The notes: generated from the letters alone by a model not told the origin. A stretch of DNA of 64,000 nucleotides from Bdellovibrionales bacterium (GCA_016713885.1 JADJOF010000008.1:6837-70836); one strand, 5' to 3'. Counted from the first letter of the stretch, positions 15,959 through 26,076 are shown. Translations and numbers: made by a program.

Positions 15959-17023
15959 CTACCAAGTCCCCGCAAAGCCGGTCCATTCGCGAACAGACTT
16001 CAGCGTTTCACCCGCCGCTTTGCGCGCTCGAGCGCAGCCGTCGCCGATGATGGCGTCAAGCTGATCGGGATTGGAGAGCAATTCCTTTTTTCTCTCGCGC
16101 GGCTCGGCCATCTTCGCATTGAGGTTGCCAGCTAACCGCATCTTGCAGTCTCCGCATCCAATACCAGCCGTACGACAGCCCGGCTCAACCCACGCAAGGT
16201 CATCACGCGATGAGAAAAGCTTATGATACGAATACACCGGGCATTTTGTGGGCTCACCGGGATCAGTCCGACGAACACGTGCCGGGTCCGTCGGCATCGC
16301 GCGAAGCGCCTTCACACCGTCATCAGGCTCTTCAGTCAGCTGAAACGCGTTGTTGTAAGACTTCGACATCTTGCTACCGTCGGCGCCCAAGAGCGTTGGC
16401 GTTTCGCTAAAGATCGGCTTTGGCTCAGGGAGATTTCCGCCATAGAGGAAGTTGAAACGACGAATGATCTCGCGCGAAAGCTCAAGATGAGCGATCTGAT
16501 CGTGACCGATTGGCACGTGTGTTCCACGGTAAATCGCAATGTCAGCAGCCTGAAGCACCGGATACATAAACCGACCCAGGTTATGCGTATCTGTCGCCTT
16601 GGCATCCTCTTCGGCATCTTTCCAAGTCGGTACGCGCTCAGCCCACGACATCGGCGTCAGCATCAAAAAGTACATATTGAGCTCAAGAAGCTCAGGCACT
16701 TCGCTCTGAACAAAGATCACGTTCTTCTCGTGATCAAGTCCCCACGCAATCCACTCAGCATAGATTTCGCGCGCAAAGCGTGCCACGTCGTGCGGTTCTT
16801 TGTAGCGCGACGTCATCGCGTGCCAGTTCATCACGCCATAAATACCGCGATAGTCAGTCTGCAGATCAAGCCACTGCTTCAACGCGCCAAAATAGTTTCC
16901 GATGTGCAGATGATGCGTCGAGCGCATGCCACTCATAATGAGCGAGCCTGGCTTTGGCTTGGCCTCAGCATCGGCCTTTGCTTTTTCAACCTGTAAATCC
17001 GATGACGATTTTGAATCGGTCAT
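15959..17023 (-). CDS. trpS: Tryptophanyl-tRNA synthetase with predicted Fe-S site
   Basis: This 354-residue class I synthetase charges tRNA-Trp. The HIGH-type motif is HLHIGNYFG (residues 38-46) and the KMSKS motif is at 218-222. Four cysteines, C261, C283, C290 and C293, form C-x21-C-x6-C-x2-C. This nearly matches the [4Fe-4S] site described in Thermotoga maritima TrpRS (C-x22-C-x6-C-x2-C) near the anticodon-binding region. A ~25-residue charged N-terminal extension precedes the catalytic domain. The start codon overlaps the stop of the M50 protease gene (ATGA), so the two are co-translated. Confidence 0.93.
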   Translation of the reverse strand: MTDSKSSSDLQVEKAKADAEAKPKPGSLIMSGMRSTHHLHIGNYFGALKQWLDLQTDYRGIYGVMNWHAMTSRYKEPHDVARFAREIYAEWIAWGLDHEKNVIFVQSEVPELLELNMYFLMLTPMSWAERVPTWKDAEEDAKATDTHNLGRFMYPVLQAADIAIYRGTHVPIGHDQIAHLELSREIIRRFNFLYGGNLPEPKPIFSETPTLLGADGSKMSKSYNNAFQLTEEPDDGVKALRAMPTDPARVRRTDPGEPTKCPVYSYHKLFSSRDDLAWVEPGCRTAGIGCGDCKMRLAGNLNAKMAEPRERKKELLSNPDQLDAIIGDGCARARKAAGETLKSVREWTGFAGTW

Positions 17024-17742
17024 GACACCACTCCCAAGAGCTGAAGAATCGCCGACGCCCAGTTGGCAAAAAGATTCGCAACAATGGCCGCGGGATACGC
17101 AAGCAAACGCCCCAGGCCACCCAAGAAAAGAACAAGGAGAATCATCGACAGCATGTGCTCGCGCTCTTCAAGCCAGCGCGCCGCTTTGTAAGGAAGAAAC
17201 CGCGCCATGATCTTACCACCATCGAGCGGATGTACAGGAACGAGATTCAACACCGCGAGCATGCAGTTGAGTCCAATAAACTGAATCGTAATCTGAGCAA
17301 GAAGATTTGATTTGTCAGAATCAAGTTCTGAGACCATCACGCCATTGACGATGAGCACATAGGCAAATGCGCCGAAAAACGCGAGAATCAAATTTGAAAC
17401 CGGACCCGCGAGCGCAATTAAAAATGGCCCGTTCTTTTTATCTTTGAGCTCGCGCGGATCAAAAGGCACGGGCTTCGCCCAGCCAAAAATAAATCTCGAT
17501 ACCTCTCCTGGCAAAAGAACGGCGGCAATCGGCAGAACCACCGTTCCAATTGGATCCGCGTGCGCCAATGGATTCAGAGTCAAACGCCCCATATGCTCAG
17601 CCGTACGATCGCCGCACTGCTTGGCCATCCAGGCGTGAGCAAACTCGTGAACACAAATCGAAAACAGAAACGGGATAAAAAAGACCGCGACCTTAAATAG
17701 CATCCCGATCAAATCGTGTTCTGAACCCAAACGATCCCCCAA
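17020..17742 (-). CDS. Site-2 protease family (M50) membrane protein
   Basis: This polytopic zinc protease carries the HEFAH motif in ICVHEFAHAW near residue 30. A second motif near residue 167 (NLVPVHPLDGGKI) supplies the conserved aspartate that completes the metal site. It lacks PDZ and CBS domains, like the short M50 proteins that often sit beside trpS and scpAB. The substrate is unknown. Start choice is open: TTG 17742 lies just after the stop of the upstream gene, and ATG 17703 begins just before the first helix. It overlaps trpS by four bases. Confidence 0.85.
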   Translation of the reverse strand: MGDRLGSEHDLIGMLFKVAVFFIPFLFSICVHEFAHAWMAKQCGDRTAEHMGRLTLNPLAHADPIGTVVLPIAAVLLPGEVSRFIFGWAKPVPFDPRELKDKKNGPFLIALAGPVSNLILAFFGAFAYVLIVNGVMVSELDSDKSNLLAQITIQFIGLNCMLAVLNLVPVHPLDGGKIMARFLPYKAARWLEEREHMLSMILLVLFLGGLGRLLAYPAAIVANLFANWASAILQLLGVVS

Positions 17743-17744
17743 AC

Positions 17745-20677
17745 CTACTTTTTCAAACGCGGTGTGATCTTCAAATCAACAGTTTTCCCGCCGCGAACCA
17801 CCTGCAGCGGAACTTCAACATCGGCTCTTAACGCCTGCAAGCAGTACACGTAATCGTAAATGCTCTCGATTTTGATGCCACCAAGGCCAGTGATAACATC
17901 TCCCGCCTGGAGGCCGCCTGCTCGGCTGGCGAATCTTTGCTTGTACCCGAGATCATCACACCCTTGACGCCCTCACGCGCGTAATCGGGGACTGTTCCCA
18001 GATAGAGCCTAAAAGATCGCGATTGCCCCGTTGGCGCAGCACCTTCGACCTTCTGCCACTTCGGCTGAACGGCCTTGCTTCCAAGAACCGCAGTCAACTG
18101 CTGAACCGTCTTCGCAACGGTCAAAAGCCCTGGGTAATTGAGAGTTTCATAGCGATCACGAGGACTGTGATACTCCGAGTGAGCTCCGGTGAAGAACGCC
18201 AGTGTCGGAATCTCTTTGAGGTAAAACGCAACCGCATCTGTCGGCAAATACGGGTCGTTCATCAAAGAAAGTGCCACACTCGACTTCGAGGCCGCCGTCT
18301 CAGCCGCGAGCTTCTCAAGCAGAGGACGCCAGTCGGGACTCGATCCCACGGCCTGAACGCCAAGTGATTCACGCAAGCGACCCACCATATCCATATTCAA
18401 GTACGCCGATGGTTTGACACCTTGATAGGTCGAAAGAAAATGTGCCGAACCCAGAATGCCGAGCTCTTCCGCTCCCCATACCGCATAAATCACATCGCGA
18501 TCCATCGGCATTTGGGCCTGTGCGATTTCAAGCAGTGCCGCAACACCTGACGCGTTGTCGTCTGCGCCATAGTGGATTTGCCCCTGCTCGTCTTTGCGTG
18601 CAAGCGATGCCGCAAGATCTCCTTTACCCAAGTGGTCGCCGTGCGCACCGATCACAAGCGGCGCAAGCTTGCTATTCTTGCCGGGCCGTTTTGCAATGAC
18701 GTTGAAACCCATCGAGCGCTCTTGCACGAGATCGATTTTTCCGCCAAGACTCACCTTCAATTCCTCAACAGCCGATCCGTTCGACGTCTCGCCTTTGTTG
18801 AGAGTTGAAAGACGCGATTCAAGAGACTTTACGCCAGCAAATAGGCGCTTTGCCAAAGCTGGCGAAACTTGAATCACCGGAATCCCAACTTCGCTCGCCC
18901 CTTCAAACTTCAGCTTCGGCAAATCTCCATTCGAAGCCGGATCGACTAAAATCAAACCGACTGCACCCTTTTGTTTTGCAATCAGCGCCTTATGCTGCGG
19001 CCTGGAGAAGAGGTTCAACTGAAAGCGAACTTCATTTGAAACATCTTGCGGCAGATCCTGAATCGCCACGACCCACTTGCCATCGACACGCGCTCCCTCG
19101 TAGGAGTCAAATGTCGGAAGCTTATCCGTCGCCTGTGCGACGATACCAAATCCAGCAAATACCGCCGGCGCTTCACCAACGTCGCCCGAGCGAGAAAGCG
19201 AAACCGGCATCCAGTCCTTTTCAACCGTAATCTCTTTTGCCTGGCCCGCCTCACGGAGCCGCATGCGATTGAGAGGTCCAAGCTTCACACCTGAGGCGAA
19301 CTCAAAAGGCTGAACAAAGCCTGCTTTATGCACAGGCTTTAAGCCAAGGCCCACAAAATACTTCCCAATGGCTTCGGTGTAGACTCGCTCTTCCGGTGTA
19401 CCCGACCTGCGCCCCTTAAAACCTTCCGACGCAAGATACGAAACCCAAGCTTTCAAATCGCGTTCAGAGAGCTCAGGCTTCAACGCCCGTTGCCCTTCAG
19501 CCAAGTTCGGCGCAAGGCGTGAAAGACCAAGCTTTGAGCGAATCAGACCATCATCCCAGTCCGCGACATAAATCTGTGCTTCGCCCTTTTCATCGCGACG
19601 AGTCCACGCCATCTGTTCACCATTCGGGAGAAACACCGGCAGACCATCAAACCCATCGAGGAAAGAAACGCGAATCGGCTCATTCTTTCCTTCAACATCG
19701 ATCACAAAGAGCTCAAAGTTTGTATAGCCAAGTTTGTTGCTTGTAAAAATCAAGTAGTCGCCCGACGGATGAAAGAACGGCGCCCAGCTCATCGCTTTCC
19801 ACGACGTCAGCTGTTTCTCTTTTCCAGCTGTGCCATCGGCTTTCAAATCCATCACCATGATCTCGGCATACTGACCATTTTTTGAAAAACGGCGCCATGT
19901 GACCTTCTTGCCGTCCGGCGAAAAGAACGGACCACCGTCGTAGCCGCGCTCATTCGTCAAACGACGAACATCTGTGCCATCCGCGTTCATGAGATACAAA
20001 TCCATCATGTACGACGGATCTTGTGCGAAGATTTTCTTCTCATCATCGGTCAGCGTTTCCGTATAGCCAGAACGATTCGAGGCAAAGGCGATCCACTTGC
20101 CGTCTGGCGAGTAAGACGCCTCGGCATCATAGCCTTTCTCCTTGGTCAACTGACGGAGCTCTTTTGCCTGTACCGCCTTGCCCGTCTTGAGAGCCGCCGT
20201 CAGTGGTGCCTCGAAAATATCGAACTCATCATCAAAGCTCCAAGAGTACTTGCCCTTCACCGGATTCTTGCGCTCGTCGAATTCTTTTTTCACCTTCTCC
20301 GCAACCTGTGGATCGAGGTGCGAACTTGAGAAGAGAGCCTTCTTGTCAGACGGATGAACCCACGCGCACGTTGTCTTTCCTTGACCCGGCGAAAGGCGAA
20401 CCGAGCGGCCCGTTTTTCGATCGAGGACATAGATCTGATAAAATGGATTTCCAGTTTCGCGTTCGCTTTGAAAGATCATCAGCGAGCCATCGCGATTGAA
20501 GTAACCTTCACCTGCCCGCGGCCCCGTAAAGGTCATCTGGGTCATATTGGTCAGAAATGGCTGAGCCTGCTGCTGCTCAACAGAAGGTTTCGCATCAGTT
20601 CCTGCCGGCACTCCGTGAGCCGCCGCGATTGAACCCGTCGCTAAAAAGACCGCCAAAATGATTGTTGCTTTAAACAT
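17745..20677 (-). CDS. Secreted M28 metallopeptidase with beta-propeller and PDZ, one frameshift
   Basis: After a signal peptide (MFKATIILAVFLATGSIAAA), a TolB/PD40-type propeller spans about residues 40-390 (repeats such as SYSPDGKWIAFASNRSGY). A PA-like insert follows near 560-620, then the M28 zinc peptidase at about 660-880. The zinc ligands are visible: HGDH, GADDNASG, GAEELG, NMDMVG and THSEYHSPRD. A PDZ domain ends the protein, but the frame slips near 17925 (GCGGCC, one G short of GCGGGCC). The correct PDZ reading, AGLQAGDVITGLGG onward, continues to a stop at 17745. The uninterrupted frame instead ends at 17828. Expected role: aminopeptidase-like degradation in the periplasm or outside. 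Confidence 0.88.
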
Positions 20678-20698
20678 CGCTTCCTCTTTGATTGCTTT

Positions 20699-21481
20699 TC
20701 AAAAAAACGCTTTCAATCCAACGTCGACGCCTTCGCGAATTCTCTTCGTACCGGCTCGCTCACGTGTTTCGCGCGACCACTGACCAAAAACCCGAAGGAG
20801 ACTGAAGTCAATGAATGCGCCGCCTTCAACAAGCGAACCCGAGATTTCAATATCGCGATTCGACTTTTCAGCAAGGTGCCACTGGTACTGACCCTCAATT
20901 CCAAAAACCTTATTGATGTAAATCGTCAACCCGACACGCGGCGCTGGCGATTGGACGTGCTCGCCCGTCGTGTCTTCACGAAAACGAGTCCCATAAGCCG
21001 CTGTCAAGTTTGTGTTTTGAAGCGCATCTCCGAGCAGACGAACCGCAAATGCAGCATCCCAGCCGTAACTATCGCCGTCCGTATCGGTGTACCCACCCTC
21101 AAGACCGACAAATGTCGCATACGCCGCGGCTTGAGCGGCGATCTGCCGAGGGCGAATGGCCGACTCGACATCGCTCACCGTGTCGGTGCGAAGTCCCGAG
21201 CGACCACCGATCATAAACTGATAAAGATCATCTTTACGGTTCTCCGCAAGCCACATGTCCTGAATCCGTGTCTTGCGCTGAGTTTCAAACCAATCCGCTA
21301 TCGTCCAGCGATTTTGGTAGCGATCATCGGCTGTTTTGCTGATCCCCTGACCAAGGTTGGCCAAGAAGGCACTTCGCCCACCAGAGTCCGCGAAAACCTC
21401 CGCGCTTAAGGTCGCGGAGAAAAAAAAGAACAACATTGTCGTCAGAAGCGAGCTTTTATGGCGACGACTTGGATGAGCCAT
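20699..21481 (-). CDS. Predicted outer-membrane beta-barrel protein
   Basis: This 260-residue protein has a signal sequence (hydrophobic run TMLFFFFSATLSAEVFA). Its alternating strands rich in Gly and aromatics run through the second half (YGWDAAFAVRLLGDAL, FIDFSLLRVFGQWS), and the C-terminal residue is Phe (VGLKAFF), as recognised by the BAM machinery. I see no ligand motif. Its start overlaps the stop of the upstream B12-binding gene by one base, so it is probably co-transcribed with it although no functional link is obvious. Confidence 0.6.
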   Translation of the reverse strand: MAHPSRRHKSSLLTTMLFFFFSATLSAEVFADSGGRSAFLANLGQGISKTADDRYQNRWTIADWFETQRKTRIQDMWLAENRKDDLYQFMIGGRSGLRTDTVSDVESAIRPRQIAAQAAAYATFVGLEGGYTDTDGDSYGWDAAFAVRLLGDALQNTNLTAAYGTRFREDTTGEHVQSPAPRVGLTIYINKVFGIEGQYQWHLAEKSNRDIEISGSLVEGGAFIDFSLLRVFGQWSRETRERAGTKRIREGVDVGLKAFF

Positions 21482-21921
21482 TAGCCGCGTGCCTCGCGGT
21501 CCGCGACAATTTTCTTAATTGAGTCGACGATTTCTGGAATGCTCGACCCCGGCCCAAAAACAGCGGCAACACCCTGCTTCAATAGCGTCGCCGCGTCATC
21601 GGGCGGGATAATCCCACCGACAAAAATCGGAGTGCTTATTTTTCGCTCGATCATTTTCTCTTGAACTGCCGAAACCAGAGGCAAATGAGCACCGGACAGG
21701 ATAGAAAGTCCCACGATATCGACGTCCTCTTGTAAAGCCGCCGTTACAACCATATCGGGCGTCTGATGCAGGCCCGTATAGATCACCTCAAAACCGGAGT
21801 CGCGAAGACCTCGAGCCACGACTTTGGCGCCGCGATCGTGCCCATCGAGACCTGGCTTTGCGACCAGAACGCGGATGGGCGAGGTCGAAGACGAACTGGA
21901 TGATGTCGCTGAATTTCCCAT
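21481..21921 (-). CDS. B12-binding subunit-like protein of an acyl-CoA mutase
   Basis: This 146-residue protein is a stand-alone cobalamin-binding domain. It shows the DGHDRG (DxHxxG) motif that supplies the lower histidine ligand near residue 27, followed by GLSILSGAHL and FVGGIIPPDD in the Rossmann-like fold. Such proteins are the small part of methylmalonyl-CoA-type mutases; the large part is not in this window, and the fused IcmF at 27272 has its own B12 domain. The first 15 residues are Ser-rich. ATG 21921 has AGGAAG upstream. It is divergent from the acyl-CoA dehydrogenase. Confidence 0.85.
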   Translation of the reverse strand: MGNSATSSSSSSTSPIRVLVAKPGLDGHDRGAKVVARGLRDSGFEVIYTGLHQTPDMVVTAALQEDVDIVGLSILSGAHLPLVSAVQEKMIERKISTPIFVGGIIPPDDAATLLKQGVAAVFGPGSSIPEIVDSIKKIVADREARG

Positions 21922-22018
21922 ACGTGCTTCCTGTGCTTTGTTCCTGTTGTTGCTCGAGAGGTTACTACCATGTAGAACGTGATCGCAACCACTCTCACAC
22001 TGATAATGAGGAGCGTTT

Positions 22019-23185
22019 ATGGCGACCGAAAATGCACACCCAGCACTGACGACAATGAGCGAAGACGAAGCAGCATTTCGCGACGCTGTGCGTGCGTTCG
22101 CCGAAGGCGAAATCAAACCCCTCGTCTCCAAAATGGATGAACACGCTCAATTGGAGCCTTCACTCCTGCCAAAACTCTTCGAAATGGGTCTGATGGGCGT
22201 TGAATCGCCAGAAAAATTTGGCGGCTCGGGCGGAACCTTTATGATGGCGTGCCTTGCCGTTGAAGAGATCGCACGCGTCGACGGATCGGTTTCGGTTCTG
22301 GTCGACGTGCAAAACACGCTCGTCACCAATGCGTTCATCCGCTGGGGATCAGAGGTGATCAAAGCGAAGTATTTGCCAAAACTCGCGCGCGAGTGGGTTG
22401 GCGCCTACTGTCTCTCTGAGAGCACCTCGGGCTCTGATGCATTTGCGCTGAAGCTCCGTGCTGAAGACAAAGGCGACAAATGGGTTCTCAACGGATCCAA
22501 ACTCTGGATCACCAACGGCAAAGAAGCCTCCGCTTTTATCGTCTTCGCCAACATCAACCCGGCCGCTGGATACAAGGGCATCACCGCCTTCATCGTTGAA
22601 AAAGGATTTAAAGGTTTCACCGTCGGCAAGAAAGAAGACAAACTCGGCATCCGCGCATCGTCGACTTGCGAACTGCTCTTTGAAAACTGCGAAGTTCCAA
22701 AGGACAACATCCTCGGCGAAGTCGGCAAAGGCTATAAGATCGCAATTGAAACTTTAAACGAAGGCCGTATAGGCATCGGCGCGCAGATGATCGGCATCGC
22801 GCAAGGCGCCTATGAAGCGACCCGCAGCTACATCCAAACACGCGAGCAGTTTGGAAAGTCGATTGCGACAAACCAAGGCGTTCAGTTCCAATTGGCCGAG
22901 ATGCGCGTGAGCCTCGAAGCTGCACGCCTCATGGTTTACAACGCCGCTCGCCTGAAAGACGCAGGCCAACCCTTTATCGAAGAGGCGGCTATGGCCAAGC
23001 TCTTTGCATCGCGTGCGGCCGAGAAGATCACATCACTTGCGATTGATCTCTTTGGCGGCAACGGCTTTACAAAAGAGTACCCCGTTGAAAAGTTCTGGCG
23101 CGATGCCAAGATCGGACAGATCTACGAGGGCACCTCAAACATGCAGCTGCAGACCATCGCCAAGATGGAGCTCTCAGGTTCGTAG
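22019..23185 (+). CDS. Acyl-CoA dehydrogenase, short/branched-chain type
   Basis: This 388-residue flavoenzyme introduces the alpha-beta double bond into acyl-CoA and passes electrons to electron-transfer flavoprotein. Family landmarks include AYCLSESTSGSDAF, WITNGKEASAFIVFA, and the C-terminal KIGQIYEGTSNMQLQTIAK, whose glutamate is the catalytic base of this class. It resembles the short/branched-chain enzymes of isoleucine, valine or butyrate breakdown. ATG 22019 follows a GAGGAG-type site. The neighbouring divergent B12-binding gene and the nearby icmF agree with branched-chain acyl-CoA use. Its 3' end overlaps the convergent HTTM gene by 12 bases. Confidence 0.9.
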   Translation: MATENAHPALTTMSEDEAAFRDAVRAFAEGEIKPLVSKMDEHAQLEPSLLPKLFEMGLMGVESPEKFGGSGGTFMMACLAVEEIARVDGSVSVLVDVQNTLVTNAFIRWGSEVIKAKYLPKLAREWVGAYCLSESTSGSDAFALKLRAEDKGDKWVLNGSKLWITNGKEASAFIVFANINPAAGYKGITAFIVEKGFKGFTVGKKEDKLGIRASSTCELLFENCEVPKDNILGEVGKGYKIAIETLNEGRIGIGAQMIGIAQGAYEATRSYIQTREQFGKSIATNQGVQFQLAEMRVSLEAARLMVYNAARLKDAGQPFIEEAAMAKLFASRAAEKITSLAIDLFGGNGFTKEYPVEKFWRDAKIGQIYEGTSNMQLQTIAKMELSGS

Positions 23186-24095
23186 TCGCCCGCGCGCCTT
23201 CATGCGACCAATCAAATTGGCGTAAAAGTCATCAATGGCTCTCTCTCGAATGAGGAGAGGGAGCCAAACGGGAACCAGCATCCAATAGGCAAAAAAACTG
23301 ATGCCCAAGGCCAGCCGCACCACCGTCTGAAAAAATAGCGAGAGAGCCAAAAACGGAAGCGTCAGCCGACGAATAAATATCAACGGATACAAGAGCTCGA
23401 AACTAAAGACGATTGCGCCGCCAACTAAAGTTACTTCGCCGTGCTTCATCAGCCAGAGTATGAGCGACTCCGTCCCACTTCCCTCGATTTGCGGTCCTCG
23501 CGTGACATAGGTTGGAAAAGATACTCGCGAAAGAAGTCGTCGTAGGCCCAAGCAAAGCCCGATTGTCGTAATTTACCGAGACCGCTTGCCCAAAAATGAA
23601 AACCCAGTGCATTTGAAAGAACGAGTGGCCAACGATAGTCGCGGCTCCGCTCAGGAAGCTTCAACCGGAATCAAAAGAGAGTGCTGCCGACATCGGCGCC
23701 AAACACGCAATCAGCTGAGCTTGAATCAAAATTGTGTCCACACGAAAGGCGTTGCCGGAGGACGAGATGAACCCAAAGAGAAGGGCCGAACTCACAAGTG
23801 CGACAATGGATGTCCACCGAAACTTCCAGCCGACCAACGCCAGTAAAGTGCTCGTCTTAAACAGCCAGTCCAGTATCTCCCGCCCAAACGGCCCTTCAAA
23901 GAGCCACCGGAGTCCACCCGGAAACAAACCGAGAGGCCGCCACGTCATCGGCGAGGCGCCGGCAGCGAACTGCGAAAAGTCTCCAATGAATACGCCGTAG
24001 AAAATGAGAACTCCCAGGTACAACGCTATTCTCGTCAAGCCGAGCGACAGCGCCGAAGATGGTGAAAAAAAACATTCCCGAAAAAAAGGACGCAT
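23174..24095 (-). pseudogene. HTTM-type membrane protein, two frameshifts
   Basis: The family sequence is split over three frames: ATG 24095 to about 23665 (ALSLGLTRIALYLGVLIFYG), then about 23665-23510 (LVLSNALGFHFWASGLGKLR, carrying the GxxKL pattern), and then about 23500-23174. The intact protein would have about 300 residues and six helices, like the HTTM protein at 9826. Both breaks are single-base shifts and each part keeps good coding character, so sequencing error is at least as likely as gene decay. It is the last gene of a tightly overlapping operon, and its start overlaps the preceding stop. Confidence 0.6.
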
Positions 24096-24538
24096 CAGAG
24101 TTCCTCTTCGGAGATAAGAGCTTTTTTGGTGAAGTGCTGATCACTATAGGGGCGAGGCCCAGGCGCATATTGAATACGGTAAACGCGCAGCGCTTTGTAG
24201 AGCGAAAGATTCGATAGTCCCATCTTTCGCCGACGTCGAGTGCGTTCTGCTAGCTTGGCCATCACCTGCCTTGCGTCCTGCTCTCGCCCTTCTCGAACCA
24301 GATTGTCGATGGTGAACGCAAGGCGCACAAGGCCGTAAGGCGACACATACGAATCATTCGTAACGAGCTCCTCTTTCCCGTCAGGCCGCACACCTATAAT
24401 TCGAACCCATTGAAAAGGCTCTGGTGGACGAACAAAGAGTGGGAAATGACTATAGGGCCAGTATTCGCGATCCATCACAAAACACACTAGAAGCGGAACA
24501 AAAAGCACCACGACGACGATAACGAATCGAAGTTTCAT
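24095..24538 (-). CDS. Small membrane-anchored partner protein, copy 2
   Basis: This 147-residue protein has an N-terminal helix (KLRFVIVVVVLFVPLLVCFV). A YWPYSHFPLF motif follows directly, and then a charged soluble domain. The motif resembles FYPFLPYSMF at the same place in the gene at 25379, so the two are probably distant paralogues. It overlaps the HTTM-like genes on both sides (ATGA and TGATG junctions), indicating obligate co-expression. Topology suggests a periplasmic soluble part. Function unknown. Confidence 0.55.
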   Translation of the reverse strand: MKLRFVIVVVVLFVPLLVCFVMDREYWPYSHFPLFVRPPEPFQWVRIIGVRPDGKEELVTNDSYVSPYGLVRLAFTIDNLVREGREQDARQVMAKLAERTRRRRKMGLSNLSLYKALRVYRIQYAPGPRPYSDQHFTKKALISEEEL

Positions 24539-25386
24539 GTCCCCACCGCCTCATCGCGATCAAATGCTCCAAGCCAAAATACAAACAGCACGTAGATTCC
24601 ATTAAAGGGCACAAAGAGCGTAAATCTGAACAGGACAACCATCAGAAGCAATAAGAAGAGCGCCCCCGCCCGCACCCGCTTCACGTAGAGAAAAAATGGA
24701 AGCAGCAATTCGGCAACAACGACACCACCGCCCAAAAACACAATGAGCAAGTCCGGAAGGCCCGCCAACATCTGGTTAAATCCAAGTTGGAACGCGCTTG
24801 GCTCGGTGTGAGCATAGGCCAACTGCGCCCAAAGCAGGTGATGCTTAAGAGCGTCACCGCCGAGCCACTCAGCACCCGAGAGCCATACCTTCTGCAAACC
24901 TGATGCAACAAACACGAAGACAAACAGAGCTCGCTGCAGGTGGATGGTCCACAGATCGACGAACCGCTCTTTCTGCGATGACCACGGCATCAGTGCACAT
25001 AGAAAAAGCGACACAATCATTGGAGCCTCGGGATGCCTCAAGCCGCGCGCAGCAACAGTCAGCGAGAAGCAAAACAGCGAGAAAACCGCTGCCACTGCAA
25101 ACGCCAAACGAGGTTTATAGCCAACCGCCGCCACCAATAGAGCCAACACCACGAGCGCCACCGAATACGGCTGGAGCTGAAAGAGCACCTCTCGCCCCCA
25201 GCTGCGACCGACAAAATCAAAAATAGGTGCCATAAGCCCATTCGGATTCCACTGCGAATCCGACACTTTCGTGACAACCTCATAGGCATCGAGAAAGCTG
25301 AGCGCAGTGATCAGTGAATAAACTTGCCGTAGTCGCACCGCGCGCTCTTGCGTAATTCGAAACGACAATGTGCCCAGTCTATTCAT
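24535..25386 (-). CDS. HTTM-like polytopic membrane protein
   Basis: This 283-residue protein has six to seven hydrophobic segments. Its central FVASGLQKVWLSGAEWLGGD matches the GxxKxxxxGxxW core seen in the HTTM protein at 9826 and the broken one at 23174. A gamma-carboxylase-like membrane fold is therefore likely, but catalysis is unproven. It overlaps the small partner genes on both sides (8 and 4 bases), forming the order partner, HTTM, partner, HTTM. Confidence 0.65.
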   Translation of the reverse strand: MNRLGTLSFRITQERAVRLRQVYSLITALSFLDAYEVVTKVSDSQWNPNGLMAPIFDFVGRSWGREVLFQLQPYSVALVVLALLVAAVGYKPRLAFAVAAVFSLFCFSLTVAARGLRHPEAPMIVSLFLCALMPWSSQKERFVDLWTIHLQRALFVFVFVASGLQKVWLSGAEWLGGDALKHHLLWAQLAYAHTEPSAFQLGFNQMLAGLPDLLIVFLGGGVVVAELLLPFFLYVKRVRAGALFLLLLMVVLFRFTLFVPFNGIYVLFVFWLGAFDRDEAVGT

Positions 25387-25786
25387 TTGCCGTACTCACG
25401 ATGGCCTGGCGAGGCGTCGTTAGATCCAAGCGTCCATGCCGAAAGACCTCTCCGTACCGATACAGTGTCGCCGCTTTACATTTCGGAACGCGCAAGCACC
25501 AAGAAGCCAAGAGCTCCTGCATCTGGCGATGTGGCAAGCTGCCGTCTATAAGCTCTTGCAGGTCAATTCCGCCAGTGAGCCGATACGGATAGAGTTCCGC
25601 TCGACGGCTGATCAGATACTCAGAGCCATCGCTCAACGTCGCCACGGGCAAGTAGTAAACGCCGCGCAATCGGTCGACTGTGAACATCGAGTATGGCAGA
25701 AACGGATAAAATGAACGATGCGATAGAACAGGATACAGACATGCTCCGGCGAGCAAGGCTGTAATAGTCCATCGAAAAGTGATCAT
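25379..25786 (-). CDS. Small membrane-anchored partner protein, copy 1
   Basis: A 135-residue protein has one N-terminal helix (ITALLAGACLYPVL) followed by RSFYPFLPYSMF and a beta-rich domain with two cysteines late in the chain. It shares the position and aromatic Pro-Tyr-Ser-x-Phe motif with the 24095 gene. It begins ten bases after the upstream coiled-coil gene and overlaps the HTTM-like gene start by eight bases. No named family is recognised. Confidence 0.55.
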   Translation of the reverse strand: MITFRWTITALLAGACLYPVLSHRSFYPFLPYSMFTVDRLRGVYYLPVATLSDGSEYLISRRAELYPYRLTGGIDLQELIDGSLPHRQMQELLASWCLRVPKCKAATLYRYGEVFRHGRLDLTTPRQAIVSTANE

Positions 25787-25795
25787 TGAGTGACT

Positions 25796-26067
25796 CTAAT
25801 CCTGGCGCTTGATCTCGGCCAACCGACGCTGGTGCATCGCCTTCAGCGCGTCGATTTCTTTTTGGTATTGCAGATCTTTGGCATTCAAACGCTCTGCACT
25901 CTCGTGCTGTTGATCGTCGATGCGTTTTTCATATTCGTTTTTAAGCTTACTGATCTCGTCGGAATGCTGACTCTTCAACTCGCGAATCTGTTCGCGAGTC
26001 TTGTCTGCATCTTGAGCTCCGTCGCCCGCGCATCGTTGGCTGAATCTTTTGGACCGGTGACCGACAT
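25796..26067 (-). pseudogene. Short coiled-coil protein, one frameshift
   Basis: The start ATG 26067 (MSVTGPKDSANDARATEL) is followed by a one-base slip near 26011 (GAGCTCAAG, probably lacking a C). Past it the frame reads DADKTREQIRELKSQHSDEI and a charged heptad-type coiled coil to the end. The intact product would have about 90 residues, be wholly hydrophilic, and probably form a coiled-coil dimer. It sits between pcp and the membrane-protein genes of the same operon. Function unknown. Confidence 0.5.
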
Positions 26068-26076
26068 ACTGTCAGT

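Noticed and set aside
16223..16996. 257-codon open frame opposite trpS
   Set aside because: The other strand is an unmistakable tRNA synthetase; this is a codon-bias shadow.
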